Assembly (NCBI GenBank): GCA_910575555.1
Contig: CAJTFX010000007.1
Location: 172,404 to 236,403 of the forward strand
Source of the DNA: Lachnospiraceae bacterium
GTDB lineage: Bacteria; Bacillota; Clostridia; Lachnospirales; Lachnospiraceae
DNA length: 64,000 nucleotides
Direction of reading: 5' to 3'
Each line of letters opens with the position of its first letter. The stretch's first letter is position 1. Of this stretch, positions 26,173-35,007 are shown in pieces. The notes beneath the pieces are model-generated. The model searched no databases. It had not been told where the DNA came from and saw only the letters and a program-made list of their open reading frames with translations. Made by a program: the position numbers and the translations under genes.

Positions 26173-27357
26173 ATGGAACGGAAATTATTACATACACCGG
26201 AAGGAGTCCGGGATATTTACAACAGAGAATGTGCCCAGAAATTAATTTTGCAGGAAAATCTGCATCATTTGCTGAAAAAATACGGCTATCACATGATTGA
26301 AACCCCTACCTTTGAATTTTTTGATATTTTCAGCAGGGAAATCGGAACCATTCCCTCTAAGGATCTCTACAAATTTTTTGACCGGGAAGGCAATACGCTG
26401 GTTCTGCGGCCGGATATTACCCCCTCCATTGCAAGATGCGCGGCCAAATATTACGGAGATGAGGTATTTCCCGTCCGTCTGAGCTATATGGGCAATACCT
26501 TCATCAACAACAGCAGTTATCAGGGGCGGTTAAAAGAAAGCACCCAGTTCGGGGCGGAGTTAATCGGCGATACTTCTGTCAATGCAGACGGAGAGATTCT
26601 GGCCCTTGTGGTCCGGGCGCTTCAGATTGCAGGGCTGCAGGAATTTCAAATCGGCGTGGGGCATGTGGACTTTTTCCGGGGACTGGTGGAAGCGGCAAGA
26701 CTGAAGGAGGAGACGGAGCAGGAGCTGATTGAACTGATTTCCAATAAGAATTTCTTCGGAGTGGCAGAACTGGTGGATTCCCTGAATCTGCCAAAAGAGC
26801 TGAGAGAACTGTTTTCCATGTTGGGAAGCATCTGTATGACAGAAGAAATGACTGCCAGTGCCAAATTACTGGCTTCCGGATATCCATTAATTTTAAATGC
26901 GCTGGAGCGTCTGGAAAAATTAATGAAAATCCTGCGTTTTTACGGCGTGGAAAAATATGTGTCCATTGAGCCCGGCATGCTGAGCAGTTATCATTATTAT
27001 ACCGGCATCATATTTGCAGGCTATACCTTCGGAAGCGGCGAGCCCATTGTGAAGGGCGGACGCTATGACAAGCTTTTAGGATATTTCGGCAAAGATGCGC
27101 CCTCCATCGGATTTGCCGTTGTGATTGATCAGCTGATGGCGGCATTGTCCAGGCAGAAAATCAAGATTCCGGTTCAGGACAACGGAACGCTGATTGTGTA
27201 TCGGGAAGCAGCCAGGGAAACAGCCATCCGCCAGGCAGAGCAGCTCAGAACTCAGGGCATCATTGTGTCTCTGGCAGTCTGGGACGAAACCAAAACCCGG
27301 GAGGAATATCAGGCGTATGCCAAACGGATGCATATCCCGGCCATTCGGTTTTTATAG
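26173..27357 (+). CDS. hisZ: ATP phosphoribosyltransferase regulatory subunit HisZ
   Basis: The product has 394 residues and is a class II His-tRNA-synthetase-like protein: motif 2 around FKESTQFGAELIG-like KESTQFGAELIGD and the late YTGIIFAGY and KGGRYDKL segments. It lacks the anticodon-binding domain of HisS, and it lies directly ahead of a short HisG, which is the known arrangement for HisZ. With HisG it catalyses and gates the first step of histidine synthesis, PRPP plus ATP to PR-ATP. It starts at ATG 26173 after GAAAGGAAC. The 188-bp gap behind it is filled by a duplicated repeat, which is unusual inside an operon. Confidence 0.93.
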   Translation: MERKLLHTPEGVRDIYNRECAQKLILQENLHHLLKKYGYHMIETPTFEFFDIFSREIGTIPSKDLYKFFDREGNTLVLRPDITPSIARCAAKYYGDEVFPVRLSYMGNTFINNSSYQGRLKESTQFGAELIGDTSVNADGEILALVVRALQIAGLQEFQIGVGHVDFFRGLVEAARLKEETEQELIELISNKNFFGVAELVDSLNLPKELRELFSMLGSICMTEEMTASAKLLASGYPLILNALERLEKLMKILRFYGVEKYVSIEPGMLSSYHYYTGIIFAGYTFGSGEPIVKGGRYDKLLGYFGKDAPSIGFAVVIDQLMAALSRQKIKIPVQDNGTLIVYREAARETAIRQAEQLRTQGIIVSLAVWDETKTREEYQAYAKRMHIPAIRFL

Positions 27358-27505
27358 AACCCCCATCATGCTCAGCCTGCTGTTCGGCGGGCCGCATGGC
27401 CATCCATCTATGGAAGCCAAGGGCTTTCATAGAAAACTCCCATCATGCTCAGCCTGCTGTTCGGCGGGCCGCATGGCCATCCATCTATGGAAGCCAAGGG
27501 CTTTC
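27354..27505 (+). repeat. Tandem pair of a 75/77-bp dispersed repeat inside the his operon
   Basis: Unit 1 runs 27354-27428 and unit 2 27429-27505; they differ by a small indel and a few bases. Each contains CATGCTCAGCCTGCTGTTCG and GGCGGGCCGCATGGCCATCC, then a CTATGGAAGCC-AA-GGGCTTTCATAG hairpin. The core reappears in reverse orientation at 42049 and, shortened, at 17692. Unit 1 begins at the hisZ stop codon. Confidence 0.9.
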
Positions 27506-27545
27506 ATAGAAGCGGAAATCTGGAATACATAAAACGGAGGAAACC

Positions 27546-28181
27546 ATGAGATATTTAACATTTGCGCTGGGAAAGGGGAGGCTGGCAAGCCAGACCCTTG
27601 GAGCCTTTGAAAAAATAGGGATTACCTGTGAGGAAATCAACGACAAGGAGACCAGAAAACTGATTTTTGTCAACGAAGAGCTGAAGCTGAAATTTTTCCT
27701 TGCCAAAGGGCCGGACGTTCCCACTTACGTGGAATACGGCGCCGCTGATATTGGAATTGCAGGCAAGGACACCATCTTAGAGGAGGCCAGAAATATCTAT
27801 GAAGTGCTGGACTTGGGGTTCGGCCGCTGTCGGATGTGTGTCTGCGGGCCCTTAGAAGCCCGGGAATTGCTGCAGCACCACGAACTGATCCGGGTCGCCA
27901 CCAAATATCCCCGGATTGCCAAGAATTATTTCTATAATAAGAAGCATCAGACCGTGGAAATCATCAAGCTGAACGGCTCCATTGAGCTTGCTCCCATTGT
28001 GGGCCTGTCAGAAGTAATTGTGGACATTGTAGAAACAGGCTCCACCCTTCGGGAAAACGGCCTTCATGTATTGGAGGAAGTCTGTCCCCTTTCTGCCAGA
28101 ATGGTTGTGAACCAGGTCAGCATGAAAATGGAAAACGAGAGAATTACAAAATTAATACAGGATTTAAAAAAGGTTTTATAG
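27546..28181 (+). CDS. hisG: ATP phosphoribosyltransferase, short form
   Basis: The product has 211 residues, the length of the short HisG that needs HisZ. Diagnostic segments are TFALGKGRL at the N-terminus, [14 protein letters not shown] (about 60) and the PRPP-binding loop [16 protein letters not shown] (about 160). It forms phosphoribosyl-ATP. ATG 27546 follows AAACGGAGGAAACC. It is 66 bp from hisD in the same operon. Confidence 0.95.
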   Translation: MRYLTFALGKGRLASQTLGAFEKIGITCEEINDKETRKLIFVNEELKLKFFLAKGPDVPTYVEYGAADIGIAGKDTILEEARNIYEVLDLGFGRCRMCVCGPLEARELLQHHELIRVATKYPRIAKNYFYNKKHQTVEIIKLNGSIELAPIVGLSEVIVDIVETGSTLRENGLHVLEEVCPLSARMVVNQVSMKMENERITKLIQDLKKVL

Positions 28182-28246
28182 AACGAATTTTAGATGATTT
28201 CACGGAGACAGGCAGGAAATCCACTGCTTGAAACCAGGAGGAACTT

Positions 28247-29539
28247 ATGAGAATATTGAAGTTAACGGAAGAGACAAAAAAGAACCTGCAGGAAGATTTA
28301 TTAAAGCGAAGCCCCAACAGTTATCAGCAGTATGAGGAACAGGTCAGCCGCATTATAGAAGAAGTCCGCGCCAACGGGGATGAAGCCCTGTTTGCTTTTA
28401 CAAAACAGTTTGACGGCGCTGACCTTGACAGCAATACCGTCAAAGTAACCAGAGAGGAAATAAATGAGGCCTATGACCTGACGGATGACGCTTTGCTTCA
28501 GGTTATGAAGAAATCCCTTCATAATATTAAGGTTTATCATGAGAAGCAGAAGCAGTACAGTTGGTTTGACAGCCGTCCGGACGGCGTAATGCTGGGACAG
28601 AAAGTAACGCCCTTAGCCCGGGTGGGGGTCTATGTGCCCGGCGGCAAAGCGGCCTATCCTTCTTCTGTTCTGATGAACGTATTACCGGCAAAAGTAGCGG
28701 GCGTGGAGAAAATAGTCATGACCACCCCCTGCAGCCGGGACGGCAAAGTGAATCCTGCCACATTAGCGGCGGCAGATCTTGCCGGAGTGGATGAAATCTA
28801 TAAGGCAGGGGGCGCACAGGCGGTAGCGGCATTGGCTTTCGGTACTGAGAATATCCCGAAAGTAGATAAAATCGTGGGCCCCGGCAACATTTATGTGGCC
28901 CTGGCCAAAAAGGCCGTGTTCGGCCATGTCAGCATTGACTCCATTGCAGGCCCCAGTGAAATTCTGGTGCTTGCCGATGAAACGGCCAATCCCAGATTTG
29001 CAGCAGCCGATTTGCTGTCTCAGGCGGAGCATGACGAGCTTGCCAGCGCCATTTTAATCACAGACAGCGAAGCTCTGGCAGAACAGGTGTCCCGGGAGGT
29101 GGACAGATTCACCGCAGCGCTTTCCAGAAAAGAAATTATCGAAAAATCCCTGGAAAATTACGGTTACATCCTGGTGGCAGAGAATATGGAGGAAGCCATT
29201 GAGGCTGCCAATGAAATTGCCTCCGAGCATCTGGAAATCCTTACGGCCAATCCTTTTGAAACTATGATGAAAGTGAAAAATGCCGGCGCCATTTTCCTGG
29301 GAGAGTATGCCAGCGAGCCATTGGGCGATTATTTTGCAGGCCCGAACCATGTGCTTCCCACCAACGGAACCGCCAAGTTTTTCTCTCCTCTGAGCGTGGA
29401 TGATTTTATCAAGAAATCCAGTATTATTTCGTATTCAAAAGAGGCATTGGAACCAGTTTATCAGGATATTGTGCAATTTGCTGTCTCAGAACGGTTGACG
29501 GCGCACGCAAATTCGATTAAAGTAAGATTTGAAGAATAA
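28247..29539 (+). CDS. hisD: Histidinol dehydrogenase
   Basis: The product has 430 residues, the normal length. The signature IDSIAGPSEILVLADE (about 225), the substrate and zinc residues in SQAEHDELA and the C-terminal HANS are present; YVPGGKAAYPSSVLMN is also typical. It performs the last two oxidations, histidinol to histidine, with NAD+ and zinc. ATG 28247 follows CCAGGAGGAACTT. It is followed 68 bp later by hisB. Confidence 0.96.
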   Translation: MRILKLTEETKKNLQEDLLKRSPNSYQQYEEQVSRIIEEVRANGDEALFAFTKQFDGADLDSNTVKVTREEINEAYDLTDDALLQVMKKSLHNIKVYHEKQKQYSWFDSRPDGVMLGQKVTPLARVGVYVPGGKAAYPSSVLMNVLPAKVAGVEKIVMTTPCSRDGKVNPATLAAADLAGVDEIYKAGGAQAVAALAFGTENIPKVDKIVGPGNIYVALAKKAVFGHVSIDSIAGPSEILVLADETANPRFAAADLLSQAEHDELASAILITDSEALAEQVSREVDRFTAALSRKEIIEKSLENYGYILVAENMEEAIEAANEIASEHLEILTANPFETMMKVKNAGAIFLGEYASEPLGDYFAGPNHVLPTNGTAKFFSPLSVDDFIKKSSIISYSKEALEPVYQDIVQFAVSERLTAHANSIKVRFEE

Positions 29540-29607
29540 CGTGCAGTTCACGTAAATCAGAAACACCTGCGCGTATCTCACATATAAATAGAAAAGAGGA
29601 ACAAACC

Positions 29608-30201
29608 ATGCCAGCAGAAAGAACTGCCAAACAGCACCGGAAAACAAAGGAAACCGACGTTAACCTGACCCTGAACTTAGACGGCAGCGGCGTCAGTCAG
29701 CTGAATACGGGAATTGGTTTTTTTGATCACATGTTGGACGGATTTGCCCGCCACGGTTTCTTTGACCTGAAGGTACATGTGACAGGAGATCTGATCGTGG
29801 ACACCCACCACACCATTGAAGATACCGGTATTGTACTGGGGAATGCCATTCGGATTGCCTTAAGGGATAAGAGGGGAATCAAACGCTACGGAAGCTGCAT
29901 CCTGCCCATGGATGAAACTCTGGTGCTCTGCGCCATTGATTTAAGCGGAAGGCCCTATTTCTCCTTTGAAGGAGAGTTTACCGCAGAGCGGGTAGGATAT
30001 ATGGATACGGAAATGGTTCGGGAATTTTTCTATGCCGTTTCCTACAGTGCAGGCATGAACCTGCATATGAAGATTCTGTCCGGTTCCAACAACCATCATA
30101 TGATTGAGGGACTGTTTAAAGCTTTTGGAAGGGCATTGGATGAAGCCACCATGAAAGATACGAGAATCAAAGATATTATGTCAACGAAAGGTAGTTTATA
30201 G
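29608..30201 (+). CDS. hisB: Imidazoleglycerol-phosphate dehydratase
   Basis: The product has 197 residues and is the monofunctional HisB. Manganese-binding motifs are FFDHMLDGFARHG (about 35), DTHHTIEDTGI (about 67) and SGSNNHHMIEGLFKAFGRAL (about 155). It starts at ATG 29608 after AGAGGAAC. It is 8 bp from the next gene, so translational coupling is likely. Confidence 0.96.
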   Translation: MPAERTAKQHRKTKETDVNLTLNLDGSGVSQLNTGIGFFDHMLDGFARHGFFDLKVHVTGDLIVDTHHTIEDTGIVLGNAIRIALRDKRGIKRYGSCILPMDETLVLCAIDLSGRPYFSFEGEFTAERVGYMDTEMVREFFYAVSYSAGMNLHMKILSGSNNHHMIEGLFKAFGRALDEATMKDTRIKDIMSTKGSL

Positions 30202-30209
30202 GTGAGAAT

Positions 30210-31490
30210 ATGGAATATAAAAACCTGATTGCCACCATTTATCTGAAATGCGGCATGGCAGTAAAAGGAAAAAATAACCCGGAAATCGCCGGAGATTTGC
30301 GGGAACTGGCGAAAATATATAACGACAGCGGAGTGGATAAGCTTTATATCTTCGATTTGTCCTCCAATGAAGATGAGCATGAGGTGAATCTTCATACGAT
30401 AAAAGAATTAAGCAGGATGGTGGAGATTCCCATTTACGGGGCCGGCTGCATTTCCCGGTTGGAGGATATTAAGAAACTGATTTACGCCGGCTGCAAAGGC
30501 GTTATCTTAGACAGCGCAAAGCATGAAACCATTGCCCTGGCCGAAGAGGGCGCCAAACGGTTTGGACGGGATAAAATGCTGGTTTCCATGGAGAATGTGG
30601 ACTTAATGTTTAAGCACAAAAAAGAAGTTGCCGAACATATCCACAAGCTGGTGGTGCTCAACGAAGGCATCATTGAGTCTTTAGAAAATATTACGGACCT
30701 TCCGTTCAGCGTTATTGTTGAAGGATATGGTAAGGAGCGCTGGGTGGAGATTCTGAAAAAAGATTCCGTTACGGGTATCGGCGGTTCTTACATCAGCGAT
30801 CCCAATACCTATGTTACAGAATTAAAACAAAGCCTTGCCGCCGAGGGCATTGAGACGAAGAAATTCGAATCTTCCATGGAATGGTCGGAATTCAAGCTGA
30901 ATTCTGACGGAATGATACCGGTAATTGTACAGGATTATCAGACCTCAGAAGTACTGATGATGGCCTACATGAATGAAGAAGCTTTCCATACGACCTTGTC
31001 CTTAGGAAAAATGACCTACTTCAGCAGAAGCAGAAATGAACTGTGGATTAAGGGAGAAACCTCCGGACATTACCAGTATGTGAAATCCCTGACGGTAGAC
31101 TGCGACAAAGACACCTTGCTTGCCAGAGTTTCCCAGGTGGGCGCTGCCTGCCACACCGGAAATACAAGCTGCTTTTTCCAGGAAATTGTAAAAAAAGAAT
31201 TTGTCACCAAGAATCCGCTGAAGGTTTTTGAAAGCGTTTACGACGTCATCAAAGACCGGAAAGCCAATCCCAAGGAAGGCTCCTATACCAATTATCTCTT
31301 TGAAAAGGGAGTTGACAAGATTCTGAAAAAACTGGGAGAAGAGGCCACCGAGATTGTCATTGCTTCCAAAAATCCGGAAAAAGAAGAGATCAAATACGAA
31401 ATATCTGATTTCCTGTACCATATGATGGTGCTGATGGTAGAAAAGGATGTGACCTGGGAAGATATTGTGGAAGAATTAAGCCAGCGGTAA
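30210..31490 (+). CDS. hisIE: HisF/HisA-like domain fused to HisI-HisE
   Basis: The product has 426 residues. Residues 1-210 form a (beta/alpha)8 half-barrel-type domain like HisF or HisA, with YGAGCISRLEDI and SVTGIGGSYIS in the phosphate-binding places. The first catalytic Asp is gone: the segment aligned to HisF CLDVKDGRVVKG reads YLKCGMAVKG. The middle (220-330) is phosphoribosyl-AMP cyclohydrolase (DCDKDTLLARV and CHTGNTSCFF with metal ligands), and the end (330-426) phosphoribosyl-ATP pyrophosphatase (GEEATEIVIASK, YEISDFLYH). It therefore performs steps 2 and 3; the N-terminal domain is probably a non-catalytic scaffold. A strong hairpin follows. hisA, hisF, hisH and hisC are not in this window. 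Confidence 0.9.
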   Translation: MEYKNLIATIYLKCGMAVKGKNNPEIAGDLRELAKIYNDSGVDKLYIFDLSSNEDEHEVNLHTIKELSRMVEIPIYGAGCISRLEDIKKLIYAGCKGVILDSAKHETIALAEEGAKRFGRDKMLVSMENVDLMFKHKKEVAEHIHKLVVLNEGIIESLENITDLPFSVIVEGYGKERWVEILKKDSVTGIGGSYISDPNTYVTELKQSLAAEGIETKKFESSMEWSEFKLNSDGMIPVIVQDYQTSEVLMMAYMNEEAFHTTLSLGKMTYFSRSRNELWIKGETSGHYQYVKSLTVDCDKDTLLARVSQVGAACHTGNTSCFFQEIVKKEFVTKNPLKVFESVYDVIKDRKANPKEGSYTNYLFEKGVDKILKKLGEEATEIVIASKNPEKEEIKYEISDFLYHMMVLMVEKDVTWEDIVEELSQR

Positions 31491-31537
31491 TTCAGGAAAT
31501 AATTTTAGATTTTTAGAAAATTCAAATGCTATGAATC

Positions 31538-31586
31538 AAGGGGCGAATAGTTTACATAATATATTTATGTAAACTATTCGCCCCTT
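31538..31586 (+). terminator. Strong hairpin ending the his operon
   Basis: AAGGGGCGAATAGTTTACAT pairs perfectly with its complement across a short AT loop, followed by TATTATTTC. At 20 or more base pairs it is far longer than most terminators. Confidence 0.85.
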
Positions 31587-31714
31587 ATTATTTCAATTCA
31601 CAAAAAAGTCAGCTTCTACAACGCTGCAAAAAATATCACAAACAGAACCAAAGCATGTATTTTTTCAGCCCCATGGTACTACAATATAACAAGAAGATTT
31701 TTCCAGGAGACATT

Positions 31715-32065
31715 ATGACAAAACAAATGGAAGAAACCGTAGCCCAGAGAAGAGCTTATGTGGATCAAATCCGCTCTTCTTTTTACCCTGAAGCCCAGGA
31801 AAAGCAGGGGAGAGAACCATATTGGAGAATTTCTTCCTCCCCGGGAGAACAGGGACGGGAAGGGGAACTGAAGTATTCCAGTCTGGGTTTACGCACAGTA
31901 ATCGCCCTCTTACTCTTTGCAGCCTTTGTGTACTGCGATCAGAAGCAGATTGCATTTTACCAATACAAGGCCCAGGATCTGATCCAGCAGATCGAATGGA
32001 ATCCGCTTCCCACGGAAGAACTGGAAAACATGATTAAAATTTCATTGAAATCAAAGGGGAAGTAG
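31715..32065 (+). CDS. Small single-span membrane protein, unknown function
   Basis: The product has 116 residues from ATG 31715, chosen for the AGGAGA upstream. A basic, charged N-terminal 55 residues precede one hydrophobic helix (about 59-75, TVIALLLFAAFVYC), and a C-terminal tail of 35 residues (QKQIAFYQYKAQDLIQQIEW) follows. I do not recognise a family. The order suggests an N-in, C-out bitopic protein. It stands between the his terminator and a separate promoter for the radical SAM gene, so it is probably monocistronic. Confidence 0.65.
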   Translation: MTKQMEETVAQRRAYVDQIRSSFYPEAQEKQGREPYWRISSSPGEQGREGELKYSSLGLRTVIALLLFAAFVYCDQKQIAFYQYKAQDLIQQIEWNPLPTEELENMIKISLKSKGK

Positions 32066-32073
32066 TCTATAAT
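32045..32073 (+). promoter_or_regulatory. Promoter for the radical SAM pair
   Basis: -35 TTGAAA (32045-32050), a 17-bp spacer and -10 TATAAT (32068-32073); the start codon of the radical SAM gene is 47 bp downstream. The -35 overlaps the end of the preceding small gene. Confidence 0.75.
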
Positions 32074-32119
32074 AATTTGAGTATTACATGCGAAAATTCG
32101 GAAAAAGGAATGGAAAAAC

Positions 32120-33982
32120 ATGAGACAATTAGCTTTAAGCGATGAAATACTGCTTCACATTGACAAGCCTGCCCGCTATATCGGCAACGAAGTCAATATG
32201 GTGAAAAAAGATCCAAAAGCTGCGGCAATCCGTTTTGCCCTGTGCTTTCCGGACGTCTACGAAATCGGCATGTCCCATCTCGGCATCCAGATTCTGTATG
32301 ACATGTTTAATCAGCGGGACGACGTCTGCTGCGAACGGGTCTATTCCCCCTGGAGCGATCTGCATCAGATTATGAAGGAACAGCAAATACCGCTGTTTAC
32401 CCTGGAAAACCAGTCTCCGGTGAAGGACATGGACTTTCTGGGAATCACCATACAATATGAAATGTGCTATACGAATATCTTGCAGATTTTGGATTTGAGC
32501 CAGATTCCCCTGATGGCCGGGGAACGTACCTGGGAACACCCTCTGGTGATTGGCGGCGGCCCCTGTACCTATAATCCGGAACCTCTGGCAGAGTTTTTCG
32601 ACCTGTTCTATATCGGAGAAGGAGAGACACGTTACGATGAATTGTTTGATTTATACACAGCAGCCCGGGAAAAGGACTGCTCCAGAGAGGAATTTCTCCG
32701 CCAGGCATGCAGAATTCCCGGTATCTATGTGCCTTCCCTCTATGAAGTAGCTTATCAGGAGGATGGAACCATTGCCTCCTTTCAGCCGAAATATGATGAT
32801 GTTCCGGCCACGGTAAAAAAAGAAATTGAGATGGAGCTCAGCCATGCAGCCTACCCACGCCGGCCGTTAGTTCCCTTTCTTAAAGCAACCCAGGACCGAG
32901 TGGTTCTTGAAATCCAACGGGGCTGTATCCGGGGCTGCCGGTTCTGCCAGGCCGGCATGATTTACCGGCCCACCAGGGAACGGAGCCTTGAAATGCTGAA
33001 GGAATGCGCCGGTGAGATGCTTGGCAATACCGGCCATGAAGAAATTTCTTTAAGTTCTTTAAGCTCCAGTGATTACAGCAGCCTTCCGGAACTGTTGAAT
33101 TACCTGATTGAACACAAGGAGAAAGGGGTAAATATCTCCCTTCCCTCCCTGAGAATAGACGCTTTTTCCTTAGAAGCCATGAAAAAAGTTCAGGATATCC
33201 GCAAAAGCAGCCTGACTTTTGCGCCAGAGGCAGGTTCTCAGCGCCTCAGAAATGTCATTAACAAAGGACTGACCGAAGAAGCGATTTTAAACGGAGCGGG
33301 ACTGGCCTTTGAAGGCGGCTGGCAGAAGGTGAAGCTTTACTTTATGCTGGGACTTCCCACCGAGACAGAAGAGGATCGGAAGGAAATTCCCAGACTGGCA
33401 GACAAAATCGCCCGCCGTTACTATGAAATTCCCAAGGACAGGCGCAACGGCAAATGCCAGATTACCATCAGCGCCTCCTTTTTCGTGCCAAAGCCCTTTA
33501 CACCTTTTCAGTGGGCTTCCATGTATCCGAAGGAAGAATATCTGAAAAGAGCCAGAACCGTCAATGAGGAGATGAAGGAACAGTTAAACCGGAAGAGCCT
33601 GAAGTTTAACTGGCATGAAGCTGACGTTACGGTGTTAGAAGGAGTATTTGCCAGAGGAGACCGAAGAGTGGGACAGGTTCTACTAAAGGCATACCAGAAA
33701 GGATGTCTCTTCGACGCCTGGACCGAAGCCTTTGACAACCAGAAATGGATGGAGGCCTTTGAAGAATGCGGAATCTCCATTGATTTTTATAATCTGCGCC
33801 AACGAACGGCAGAAGAAATCCTGCCCTGGGACTTTATTGACTGCGGCGTTTCCAGAGCATTCCTTCTTAAGGAGTGGGAACGGGCCCAAAAGGGAGAGGT
33901 TACCTTAAACTGCAGGCAGCAGTGCAATGGCTGCGGCGCCGCATCCTTCGAAGGAGGTGTTTGTGTTGAACATCAGAATTAA
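32120..33982 (+). CDS. B12-binding-like radical SAM protein (TIGR03960 family)
   Basis: The product has 620 residues. A cobalamin-binding-like N-terminal half (residues 1-240, with GMSHLGIQILYDM and VIGGGPCTYNPEPLA) is followed by a radical SAM barrel whose iron-sulfur cysteines are in RGCIRGCRFCQAG (about 270). The end has a Cys-rich CRQQCNGCGA. Members of this family pair with a DUF2344 protein, as here, and the function is unsettled; tRNA or ribosomal modification has been suggested. The gene overlaps its partner by 20 bp. Confidence 0.88.
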   Translation: MRQLALSDEILLHIDKPARYIGNEVNMVKKDPKAAAIRFALCFPDVYEIGMSHLGIQILYDMFNQRDDVCCERVYSPWSDLHQIMKEQQIPLFTLENQSPVKDMDFLGITIQYEMCYTNILQILDLSQIPLMAGERTWEHPLVIGGGPCTYNPEPLAEFFDLFYIGEGETRYDELFDLYTAAREKDCSREEFLRQACRIPGIYVPSLYEVAYQEDGTIASFQPKYDDVPATVKKEIEMELSHAAYPRRPLVPFLKATQDRVVLEIQRGCIRGCRFCQAGMIYRPTRERSLEMLKECAGEMLGNTGHEEISLSSLSSSDYSSLPELLNYLIEHKEKGVNISLPSLRIDAFSLEAMKKVQDIRKSSLTFAPEAGSQRLRNVINKGLTEEAILNGAGLAFEGGWQKVKLYFMLGLPTETEEDRKEIPRLADKIARRYYEIPKDRRNGKCQITISASFFVPKPFTPFQWASMYPKEEYLKRARTVNEEMKEQLNRKSLKFNWHEADVTVLEGVFARGDRRVGQVLLKAYQKGCLFDAWTEAFDNQKWMEAFEECGISIDFYNLRQRTAEEILPWDFIDCGVSRAFLLKEWERAQKGEVTLNCRQQCNGCGAASFEGGVCVEHQN

Positions 33983-34805
33983 ATTTCAGAAATACGGCGT
34001 TATGAAATTTATCGGACATCTGGATATGATGCGGTATTTCCAGAAAGCCATCCGCCGGGCAGGGATTGACATTGCCTATTCCGGCGGCTACAGCCCCCAT
34101 CAGATTATGTCCTTTGCCGCGCCTTTGGGCGTGGGCGTCACCAGTGACGGTGAATACTTTGACATTGAGGTGAACTCTTCCAGGTCCAGCCTTAAGTCTC
34201 TAGACGCTTTAAATCAGGTGATGGTGGAGGGCGTCTCCATACTGGAATACCGAAGGCTGCCGGATACCGCCAGGTCTTCCATGTCACTGGTAGCCGCCGC
34301 CGATTATATTGTATATGTGAAACCAGGGTATGCACCTGACGTTCATTCCCTGCAGGAGCTTTCCCAACAGGTTCAGCAATATTATGAAATGCAGCCGGAG
34401 ATTCTCATTACCAAACAGACCAAGAAAAGCCAGTTGGAAATGAACTTAAAGGGCCTCATCTATGAGATGAAGGGCCTCAACTTAAAAGACTTTACCTTAA
34501 AGGACGGCCCCCTGCCGGAATACGGCCTGTTCTTAAAGGTTTCCACCGGAAGCAGCGATAATGTAAAACCCGAACTTGTACTGGAGGATTTCTGTAAATT
34601 CTGCGGTATAACATACAATCCTCTGAAGTATCAGGTGCATCGTCTGGAGGTTTATGCTAAATCAGAAGAGATTCCGGTAAAAGGCGAACAGGAACGGAAG
34701 GATTACCAGAAGCAGTTAAAGCAGCTGAAAAACTCCTTCACAACTCAGGGAAAAATATTCCCGGAATTCCTGCCCCTGGGGCAGCTGGGAGAGGACATTC
34801 CCTGA
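33963..34805 (+). CDS. Radical SAM-associated DUF2344 protein (TIGR03936 family)
   Basis: The product has about 280 residues and begins LNIRIKFQKYGVMKFIGHLDMMRYF, the typical opening of TIGR03936/DUF2344 proteins. GTG 33963 or TTG 33966 is the start; both follow AAGGAGG at 33951-33957, and no ATG fits. It has no iron-sulfur motif of its own and acts with the preceding radical SAM protein. In many Clostridia this pair lies just before RNase G and the rplU block, as it does here. Confidence 0.85.
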   Translation: MLNIRIKFQKYGVMKFIGHLDMMRYFQKAIRRAGIDIAYSGGYSPHQIMSFAAPLGVGVTSDGEYFDIEVNSSRSSLKSLDALNQVMVEGVSILEYRRLPDTARSSMSLVAAADYIVYVKPGYAPDVHSLQELSQQVQQYYEMQPEILITKQTKKSQLEMNLKGLIYEMKGLNLKDFTLKDGPLPEYGLFLKVSTGSSDNVKPELVLEDFCKFCGITYNPLKYQVHRLEVYAKSEEIPVKGEQERKDYQKQLKQLKNSFTTQGKIFPEFLPLGQLGEDIP

Positions 34806-34810
34806 GGGTT

Positions 34811-34910
34811 ATGAGCGTCCTTTATGCAGACAACTCATTATTCGGAACATTGCCCGGATTATGTGCGTCCTTTGTGCAGGCGATTCATTATCCGGAATAT
34901 TGTCCGGTTT
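34811..34910 (+). repeat. Two tandem 50-bp repeats
   Basis: Unit 34811-34860 and unit 34861-34910 align without gaps, 41 of 50 bases identical. They start ATG(A/T)GCGTCCTTT and contain TTCATTATCCGGAA-like text. They lie in the 200-bp gap before the RNase G gene; no reading frame is suggested, and no copy was seen elsewhere in the window. Confidence 0.8.
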
Positions 34911-35007
34911 GTGTGTAAATGGCCATCCGGTGGTTTCGTCCGTATTTCAGAACAGAAAGTTTTCTCCAGACTGAGAAAATACCCAAAAGGAAACAGGTGA
35001 TTTCTTC

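Noticed and set aside
27354..27505. CRISPR array
   Set aside because: Only two units directly abutting, no spacers, and copies dispersed elsewhere.
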